Position numbers and translations under genes: made by a program. The notes beneath the pieces are model-generated. The model had not been told where the DNA came from and did no database searches. It saw only the letters and a program-made list of their open reading frames with translations. A stretch of 64,000 nt of DNA, taken from assembly GCA_015501595.1 (NCBI GenBank), contig JADNRX010000219.1:1-64000 (forward strand), in the 5' to 3' direction. Below are positions 57,406-64,000 of the stretch, piece after piece (within the stretch, counting starts at the first letter, position 1; the number at the start of each line of letters is the position of its first letter). Source of the DNA: Hymenopellis radicata. Taxonomy: Eukaryota; Basidiomycota; Agaricomycetes; Agaricales; Physalacriaceae.

Positions 57406-57882
57406 ATGTTCATCAGTACGAACGGTACGTTCTCTGTACGACTTCAACTTGCCTACACTCGAGCTGACAACGTCTGTACAGACATGTCTTTTGAAAGCTC
57501 CCGCGATGTCCAAGACGTGGTGACTGATGGAAATGGTCACTTGTCACCGAGGACAACACTAGGCATCGTGCTGGGCATCGGTGAGTGCAATGATCGCTGA
57601 AGCGCATATCGCACACTTAATTGGAAGCCAGCGTTCACTGTGGGCATTGTAGCCTGTCTGGTTTTCGCAGCGCGGAAGTTAGAGGAGCGAAGACGCCGCT
57701 TCGCCCAACGCCGCCCTCAACAGCAGAGGAATGCTTGTGTCATCTTGACTGAGTACGGCTTTCTATCCGAAGAGATGACCTTGCAGTCGCTCATGGCGTT
57801 CCGCAGCATTCCTGTCGTCCAAGAGCCACCTCCACCTTACTCTCCGAGGAGTGCCTACCCCGACGGTGGCCTCCATGTCTAA
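57406..57882 (+). CDS. TM1: small single-pass membrane protein
   Basis: Exons 57406-57424 (19 nt), 57482-57580 and 57632-57882 give 122 residues. The outer part is about 32 residues (SRDVQDVVTDGNGH). The helix LGIVLGIAFTVGIVACLVF is cut by a phase-1 intron after LGI. A strongly basic juxtamembrane segment (RKLEERRRRFAQRRP) implies N-out/C-in topology. The tail ends with EPPPPYSPRSAYP, whose PPPY could bind a WW domain such as that of a Rsp5-type ubiquitin ligase (inference). There is no signal peptide; the helix would act as signal anchor. First of six similar genes; function unknown. Confidence 0.72.
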
Positions 57883-58108
57883 AGCCTGCCGCCCGGTCTT
57901 TCACGTCACCCTAACGATCGCTTCTGTTGAATGATTTCCTAACGCCATTACACCACCGCCTCTATAATTGAAATAATTGTACTCTATCTCCTGAATGATA
58001 TCTACTTGCCTCGTTTTCGACACGGAGTGATACGTCTGATCTCGAGTTGGGTGGAGGCGGTTCGAACATCTGATCGGGGACCTTTCCAACACTTCGTTCC
58101 TACCCTCA

Positions 58109-58660
58109 ATGGCATCTCTTTACTCACGTTCCACCCTCAAGATCCTGCGACGTGAAGGGACTCATCGGCCTTTGGTCTTCCGTCTTAACTGGCGTCTCTT
58201 CAATGTGCCTGAAGGCATACTAGCAGTTAAGCGCTCGGTGCTTCATCACGTCCGGGACAAATATAAACCGAAACCTTTCTTTCACTGCGTCCACCAAGCG
58301 ATGGCCTACGTTGTCGCAATCGCGGTGACTGTCTGTCGTGAGTGGTCTCGTATTCTGACGCGTCGTTGCGTGCCACTGACACCGCTCTTAGTGTTTTTGT
58401 TTATCTTCCTGATAGTGGGATTGGTCAACCTATTGAGCCTGGTACTGTCTCCGTCACCGGACGCCAATACCACTCGTTTGCAGCGACTCCGTTCGCTCTT
58501 TCTGGCCGGCTACATCATCCAAATTCCTGGACGTGACACAGCGAGAGGGTTCTTCGCCAGGATGGCCACGTATACCGCTCCTTTATCCGTGCTTGGCGGC
58601 CGGCTCTCTAGAGGACTCTTTGGCCGTCGTCGAGAAGCTCAGAATACTTCGCACGTTTGA
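58109..58660 (+). CDS. TM2: small membrane protein
   Basis: Exons 58109-58337 and 58392-58660 give 165 residues. The 54-nt GT-AG intron is a multiple of three and has no stop, so the unspliced frame (183 residues) is also open. Splicing creates the continuous helix YVVAIAVTVCLFLFIFLIVG, again cut in phase 1, which is why the spliced model is preferred. The N-terminal 70 residues are basic and lack a signal. The tail contains TRLQRLRS and ends GRRREAQNTSHV. The start is uncertain: as in TM1 and TM5, a tiny upstream exon may exist and the true product may begin nearer the helix. Function unknown. Confidence 0.55.
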   Translation: MASLYSRSTLKILRREGTHRPLVFRLNWRLFNVPEGILAVKRSVLHHVRDKYKPKPFFHCVHQAMAYVVAIAVTVCREWSRILTRRCVPLTPLLVFLFIFLIVGLVNLLSLVLSPSPDANTTRLQRLRSLFLAGYIIQIPGRDTARGFFARMATYTAPLSVLGGRLSRGLFGRRREAQNTSHV

Positions 58661-59864
58661 ATTTGGATTCGCAATGGCTACGAGCATACATACATAGTAC
58701 TGCAACACCGCGCCCGTTTATGACAAGAGGGTACGATACAACCAATCTTCCTGGCCTTGCTACGTACTCCTCCCCTACTTTGCTCCATATAGGGATGGCT
58801 AGTCACAGTTGCACAGGACTCAGAGAACACCAGTGGGTTCATGATGGCGTGCATAATTGCTATGAAGTTGTCCGATTCGTTGGAGATGTACATACTACGT
58901 TATATTAGAAATATGCGTCTGTGTATAGTACACTGATATAAAGTCCTCCAGCACGATGTTTTGTTTGTGACCTGCACAGATCTAACGAGGTTGCGCGCAA
59001 AACGCTCCACCCAGGCGGTCCGGCCTCGGCCCGCCGATGGCGCCTAGTCGCTCGATCAAACGCAACTTGTCTTCCTTCCATCGTTATCCTTCGTCAACTG
59101 TTTGCGGAGAGCATTGCTTGGATCAAGAAGCGGCGCTCTGGATACTCCGGCTACTGCTTTCCGAGATCATTGTCCCCCTGCTTGCACCCTACTAGTACGA
59201 CTTGCTCCCTCATTGGACCGGCATGTTACACAAACCTCACATTTTTTCACGGAAGGTCTCGGATCGGGCGTAGGAGCAGTACCGTGCTGTCAAAACGATT
59301 TATACTCACTGCCTCAAACCACGGGCGCGTCTTTACGGCCTGATATATATACGATTCACAACATACAGCGCTGAGTTTCTGTTTTCCTAACGAGTCTCCA
59401 TCTGTCATGGCCAAAAATTGAAGCTTGGGCACACATTTTGCCCTTCTTACGATGAGGAGGTGATTTTTTGAATGCATATCCTCGACTATCTCATCTGACG
59501 AACTTTCGGAATGCATAGGTAAATGACAGCAAACGATTTCGATAAATAGACGTGCACACGGAAAGTCTGGTCGTCACGGGTGAAGACTTTCAAATTCGCT
59601 GTGGACGAATTCTGACCGCCAACGAACCAAACATACACTGCTGCGATTCACGACATCAATTCTCCGATTTCAGATCGCCATCGTTCTACGATCAAGTCGT
59701 ATTTTGCGTAGGCGTCCGACTCGCGCCAAGGAGAAACCAGGAACTCTACAGCCTCGTAGTTCGTTCCGGTAAGCTGTAGGCGAATTCGCAGCAATAGCTG
59801 TGATTTTTGTTAGCATATCGGCATGAGAGGGAGCCGTCATGCATGGCTGTATACCATCGTGTTT
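58661..59864. other. TM2-TM3 intergenic region
   Basis: No convincing gene. From about 59560 it matches the region upstream of TM3' (38732-38990, inverted), in part over CGTTCTAC and GGCG blocks. A 75-codon frame at 59552-59779 lies in that region and is not conserved, so it is left out. Confidence 0.5.
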
Positions 59865-59870
59865 TATAAA
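59865..59870 (+). promoter_or_regulatory. TATA box of TM3
   Basis: TATAAA in GTTTTATAAAGACT, 60 bp before the ATG. The same block precedes TM3' (38725-38731). Confidence 0.7.
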
Positions 59871-59929
59871 GACTGCCTGTTTTCTCTTTTCTCGTGCCGA
59901 GGCCATTCCTTTTCTCGTTTGGTTCTCAC

Positions 59930-60245
59930 ATGGGGGGCTCTTTTTTGTTACCCCAAGATGCATCTACCAAGGAAATAGTTGGATATGGTATCTTGGCTGG
60001 CGGTAAGTCTAATCTTTTTCGTAACGACTGTTACTAATCATGCTTTAGTACTAGCAATCGTAGTCATTACCGGTATGACTTTTCTCGCAAGAATGTGGTG
60101 CTGGAGGCGCCACCGTGAAAGGACCCTTAGACGTGTTAACGCAGCGTCTGGCGGCTGGACCTCCAACGCACAGCTGCAGTGTATGATTGCATCGTGTCAA
60201 CGGCAGCTCACTGACGTCTCGTCTGTAGTCCCTCCCTCGAACTAG
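59930..60245 (+). CDS. TM3: small single-pass membrane protein
   Basis: Exons 59930-60002 and 60049-60245, joined by a 46-nt intron, give 89 residues. It starts MGGSFLLPQDASTKEIVGYG. The helix GILAGVLAIVVITGMTFLA is cut in phase 1 after LAG. A basic patch RMWCWRRHRERTLRR comes next, then a tail with GGWTSNAQL and two Cys. With an outer part of about 17 residues it is almost only an anchor and a cytoplasmic tail. Conservation of start, splice sites, helix and basic patch in TM3', which differs by roughly a third of residues, supports real coding. Function unknown. Confidence 0.75.
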
Positions 60246-61493
60246 GCCTAATCCTCGTCACGAACCAGCCGCTCCACGCCGGCTCTTCGAAGGCTGGATG
60301 GCGCTCGCCAGCTTAGCGGGGCTGGTGTCGCCCAAAGCGTTGAACGTCTTCACCCAAATTCATCACGGACTTTTTCCTCGATCCCATGTCTTCTCCCACG
60401 TTTTCTCCTCGCAGACGTCCCATGACTCTACTTTACTTTTTTTTGCTGTGTTACATTGCTGTCTTGTCCTGTCGTATAGCTGTTGCTCAAGTTCGAGCTT
60501 TCCCTATTTGCTCCATCGCGTCGTTTGCTATTACCGTACGCAGTATATCTACCTTCTATTTCTCTACAATCTCATTTTTGTGATACCTTTGTGATACCTC
60601 CTGAATGGCATAGAGGTCCCGGAAAACTAGGCGAGTTTCTTAGTCTGGTCAGGAAGTTTCGGATCCTACTGACCTGCTCTTTCCGGGGATCATAGATGGT
60701 GCTCGATAACGTCTTATGTTCGAGTTTGAAAGCTGTGATATGTCGGCATGGTGGAGCGATATTCGATAATGGGCTGCACGAGAGGCTAATGATGGGCCGT
60801 TCGCATCCCAACAGAGGTATAAGTACCGTACACTGAATCAAAGCTGCTGGAAGGCCAGGCATACTAGACTTACAACATCGCAATACTACATCAAGGGCGG
60901 TTCACTTGGATGTGTGCCGTTGGACACGTTGGGCGCTAAAGCATCGCAAAGCTGTGGGATCGGAGTTGGGCACATCATATGCGGGGATCCCTCCAACTCC
61001 GGACGACAAGAAGCGGAAAATTGTGTGAAATGAATCGGTCATTAGCAAGCACCGGCGAGATTTGATGACTGCGCGCGCTTGTTTGCGATGTTAGCTGTTA
61101 ACGCTGTAAATGAGTGGTCGGATCTTCTTCCTTACGTCAAGCACATTTGAACAGCTAAGTTGACAGCTAAGCGCTGAACGCCGTCCACACGCGTGGATTC
61201 ACAGACTTGTGGCGCTATAGCTTTTTCCAGCATCGACTTAGACGCTGACACGTGTTTCTTGACGCCTCAAGCGAGCTACGTTTCGATTGCTATACTATTA
61301 CACTACTACATAGGTATTTCGATGGTATCAAAAAATCGCAGGCACAGAGCAAACACAGAACTACTGAGGACATTCAGAGTGTCCCAGTGGTATGGTGTAT
61401 AACAACGCGAGTTTGTTACATTAGTCCTGGAATACTGATCAGACATTCATCCCGGAAAACTTCGTGAAATGGTGGAGAACCATGAACAATGAG
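60246..61493. other. TM3-TM4 spacer
   Basis: About 1.25 kb between convergent genes. Frames such as 60386-60583 begin with a hydrophobic stretch but lack splice-consistent partners or a homologue in the left arm. Nothing is called. Confidence 0.5.
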
Positions 61494-62220
61494 TCAAACT
61501 TTTGACGGCACGATGCGTTCCAGGTCTTCATGCGATACGATGTAGATATTCAAGGGCTCTAGCGGCTCGATTGGTCTCAGTCTACGCATAATGTATGCAA
61601 TCAAAAGCGCAATGCTCATGCAGACGAGTAGGACCCCAACTGCAATCTGACATATGAGTAGGCGCGCAACAGACACAAGGGGCCGACCCACGTATTAGCA
61701 CAATGATAAAGAGGACATCTTGTCCAGACAGGTTCAAGTGCGTCGAGCGGGGAGCGATGACAGAGTCCACGCCACGATTGACAATAGAAACCATACTTGG
61801 GCTGGAGACGTGCAGGAGGATGGTTCGTAAAGATGGATCAGGTTTATGTATCGCGCTCGGCACATCATAAATGCATAACGGCTCAGTTCCGCTTCTACGT
61901 CACGTACAAATCGCATGCTAACTGATATGCATAGGTTCAAGGCACTGTGAGGTGGACCATATAGGTACACTGACCCCCGAAAGAGCGGTTTACCTACCTC
62001 CAAATCAGAACCTTTCTGTCATGTCACCTTTATCCGAGTCATATTCCGATGATATTCATCGGAATAATGAGTTTTATGGCAGTCTGTGAGGGAGAGATTT
62101 CACTGACAGGTTCAGTTGGCGATTGAGGACTCCCCAGAGGACTCGCGGCGACCATATTGATTGCAAATGGATACAGTAGAGGGCGTCCTGCGATTAGTAC
62201 AGATTTGAGTAGGCCTGAAT
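61494..62220 (-). CDS. TM4: small membrane protein with a larger outer part
   Basis: The last exon (61639-61494) encodes LGVLLVCMSIALLIAYIM, then RRLRPIEPLEPLNIYIVS and DLERIVPSKV. The exon before it ends at 61692 with SAIHKPDPSLRTILLHVSS, NRGVDSVIAPRS and GQDVLFIIVLI. The phase-1 intron between them again cuts the helix. TM4' on the left arm conserves these parts (SAIHKPSPLF, DILFLVVLI, LRPVESLEPLNVYIV). Further 5' exons are likely between 61900 and about 62700: homology to the left arm continues there (CAPACTLVERSELTSV at about 62390), and a minus-strand Met with ASPLGSPQSPTEPVSE lies near 62160. The start is not resolved. Confidence 0.6.
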
Positions 62221-62890
62221 GCTTACAGAGAAGCCACATAACCGAGCGAAGGCAAGCTGTCAACTTTCAGTTGTAGCAGTGCACTGCCTTCAGAAGTTCG
62301 ATCGCCGGCCCGTGTCCGCCGTTCGCGATCCAAGCACCGTTCGTAGCCCGGCAGGCAACCTTCCAACCGACGTCAACTCGGAACGTTCAACTAGGGTGCA
62401 CGCTGGTGCACAGCGAACGGAATGTAATTCCGCGTGGAGACCTCTCTAACGCAGTCAATTTTCCAACGATCATGGGCTAGAGTCAGGTTAAACTGTCTAT
62501 CTATCTATCTTGATCTTTTACCCCGGATCTGCTGGGAACATCATACCACACTTCCGGCATTAGCTGTGCACTGGATGGACTTGGCTTCGACGCGTCGCAG
62601 TAATCCAGTTGCATATCAGTGACGATGTCTCCCTGCGGCCTCTGCTCACTCAGAAGCTTACTGTCTTCTACGCATACTACAGGAGCGTTCATCAACTTCA
62701 CCGCCCGTCAACGGTCGAGGTCTTTGTCTGCCATCGACTCATATCGTTCCTGATGAAACTTCTTCGCGAGGCAAGATCTCAGATGGGATCAATCTACATC
62801 TGGGATACCTCTTTTCCATGATGGCAATATCGCCCGAGTCATGACGGTTCCGTATTCAAAACGGCCTTGGCATCGTCAAGCTTGTGTAGC
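62221..62890 (-). other. Upstream part of TM4 and TM4-TM5 spacer
   Basis: Probably holds 5' exons of TM4 on the minus strand (62300-62450 and 62500-62640 resemble 17838-17960 and about 7540-7600 of the left arm), and from 62740 the TM5 promoter region on the plus strand. Exon borders cannot be fixed by eye. Confidence 0.45.
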
Positions 62891-62897
62891 TATAAAA
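62891..62897 (+). promoter_or_regulatory. TATA box of TM5
   Basis: TATAAAA in AGCTATAAAACAC, 50 bp before the ATG, downstream of the conserved block AACGGCCTTGGCATC (62856-62873 region). Both recur upstream of TM5'. Confidence 0.72.
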
Positions 62898-62940
62898 CAC
62901 GCCTCGTTGATTCCTGTGCGTCCTTACATCCCACCCCACA

Positions 62941-63492
62941 ATGAACAGTGCGTGCCCGTCCGTCCGCCTTCCGTATGCACGGTTGACTCTAACCGGCGTA
63001 GTGACTCACATTACGCGCGATGATCCCGATGCTGACGGTGATGAAGGCTTACAGGTGGGAACCATTGCAGGAATAGTCTTCGCTGTTGGTAAGTTGATTA
63101 GTCTGTTCATCACAGTCTCCTTATGGTTGTCATCTATAGTGATGGCTATTGCTCTGGTTATCTGCCTGGCTTTCGTTATCAGGGAATTACACAATCGCAG
63201 GCACCTCATGCTATTTCGTACCCGCAACCTCGACGCTTTTCCGCAGACGAGTATATTTCACGACGTTGACATGGAGCCGGACATGTACGTACCTAAACTT
63301 ATTTCATTGGCGCGACTCTCATCGGAAATGCAGAGTTGTGCCCGCCCTTCGTCCCTTGCCGAGCGCGCATTCTTCTCGCATAGAGAAGGGGCGAGACGTA
63401 AACCAGGTTGTGTAACTCTCGGTCTTCATAAGCCCTTCTCCTATCCCCGCAGTGAATTACCTCAGTGTTTTTATATCTCCAGGCTACTGTAA
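62941..63492 (+). CDS. TM5: small single-pass membrane protein
   Basis: Exons 62941-62947 (7 nt, ATGAACA), 63002-63088 and 63140-63492 give 148 residues. The 22-residue outer part is acidic (THITRDDPDADGDEG). The helix GTIAGIVFAVGVMAIALVIC is cut in phase 1 after FAVG. Then comes RELHNRRHLMLFRTRN, and a long Ser-rich tail without recognised domains; further 3' introns are possible after 63280. The 7-nt exon is supported by TM5', which keeps ATGAACG|GTGCGT, a similar intron and TGAC at the acceptor side. Function unknown. Confidence 0.7.
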   Translation: MNSACPSVRLPYARLTLTGVVTHITRDDPDADGDEGLQVGTIAGIVFAVGKLISLFITVSLWLSSIVMAIALVICLAFVIRELHNRRHLMLFRTRNLDAFPQTSIFHDVDMEPDMYVPKLISLARLSSEMQSCARPSSLAERAFFSHREGARRKPGCVTLGLHKPFSYPRSELPQCFYISRLL

Positions 63493-63765
63493 TTGCACAT
63501 GCTATCGTCCCCGACGTGCACAGAAGTGTGGAATGCGATGAGAAGAACTGGCTTCAAAATTCGAGGAACTAGCTAAGGCGTAGAAGTTGAAGCAAGATGT
63601 AACATATAGAAGTATTGGGAGGGTATTATTCTGAACATGAAGTAGGAAGCTCGATATCCGGAAACATGATGAAAGAATGCTCTGGAAGATGAGGACGATA
63701 TGTCTACCAAGGATGTAAGAAAAACATCGAAGGTACAGCAGGTAAATTTCGACCTTTTCCATTAG
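63493..63765. other. TM5-TM6 spacer
   Basis: 273 bp between convergent 3' ends. Nothing recognisable. Confidence 0.5.
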
Positions 63766-64000
63766 TTACACCAACTCCGAGTCTGCGGGTTGAGGAGGGG
63801 GTACGCCACCCAGCTCTTTGTGTTCATGCACGGAGGCAGTGTCGCTCCGGTCGATCGGGAGTCCAATGACACAAGGACTCAAAGTAACGAAAGGGATAGG
63901 TGGTTGGCGACGAAGCTGACGCCTTCGGATGCAATAGAGGATCCCAACAGCAATGCTTGTGCAAGCCAACAGTACGCCAACTTCAAAAATCCGACATGGC
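63766..64000 (-). CDS. TM6: small membrane protein, 5' part outside the window
   Basis: The visible last exon starts near 63980 after an AG acceptor and encodes VGVLLACTSIAVGILYCI, then RRRQLRRQPPIPF and ELGGVPPPQPADSELV. The helix start VGVLL.C.SIA is nearly the same as in TM4, and the acceptor has the same phase, so this is a further member whose upstream exons lie beyond 64000. A proline-rich tail recalls TM1. Partial; function unknown. Confidence 0.65.
   Translation of the reverse strand, partial: PCRIFEVGVLLACTSIAVGILYCIRRRQLRRQPPIPFVTLSPCVIGLPIDRSDTASVHEHKELGGVPPPQPADSELV

Larger units (their letters stand above)
59560..63160. repeat. Right arm of the inverted segmental duplication (TM3-TM4-TM5)
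   Basis: Compact arm of about 3.6 kb. It matches the scattered left arm (2203-38990) in reverse, with conserved promoters (TATAAAGACT of TM3; AACGGCCTTGGCATC plus TATAAAA of TM5), coding exons and intron positions. No mobile element was seen in this arm. Outer borders are approximate. Confidence 0.8.

Noticed and set aside
59552..59779. 75-codon plus-strand frame as an extra exon of TM3
   Set aside because: A stop separates it from TM3, and the TATA element lies between it and the TM3 start. The frame is not conserved in the left arm.

Overview
The window is nuclear DNA of a filamentous basidiomycete, most likely an Agaricomycete. The signs are GT-AG introns of about 45-60 nt, a GH37 trehalase, a type-B carboxylesterase, an F-box protein, BED-finger hAT transposases and a chromodomain Ty3 element. 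No bacterial features, CRISPR arrays or rRNA genes were seen.

Layout. (1) 1-38.7 kb is mostly mobile DNA, much of it nested: hAT elements with 8-bp target duplications, a CACTA-like shell, TA-flanked MITEs, a Copia element that keeps only Gag, a Ty3/gypsy element and a Mutator-like insert. (2) 40.7-54.5 kb is compact single-copy gene space: F-box protein, secreted carboxylesterase, trehalase, RBM25-like splicing factor and an SLP1-family SUN-domain protein. (3) 57.4-64 kb is a cluster of six small single-pass membrane protein genes, called TM1-TM6 here. In each of them a phase-1 intron cuts the codons of the membrane helix. A tRNA-derived SINE lies just before the cluster.

The main observation joins the first and third parts. 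Genes TM3-TM4-TM5 (about 59.56-63.16 kb, compact) have homologues TM5', TM4' and TM3' at 2.2-38.99 kb in exactly reversed order and orientation. Promoter and intergenic DNA also match. The window therefore holds the two arms of an old inverted segmental duplication, with the housekeeping genes between them. After subtracting mobile elements the left arm is about 3.5 kb against about 3.6 kb on the right, but mobile DNA has stretched it to about 37 kb.

Insertions in the left arm are precise. A hAT that carries a captured G-alpha gene fragment separates the TM5' promoter from its start codon. A CACTA-like nest and a TA element break TM4'. A 9-kb gypsy element sits inside the 47-nt intron of TM3', whose 77-codon reading frame is otherwise intact. 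The function of the TM family is unknown to me. Exon borders for the carboxylesterase, trehalase, TM4 and the transposases are approximate. All homology claims come from reading the sequence; no search was run.
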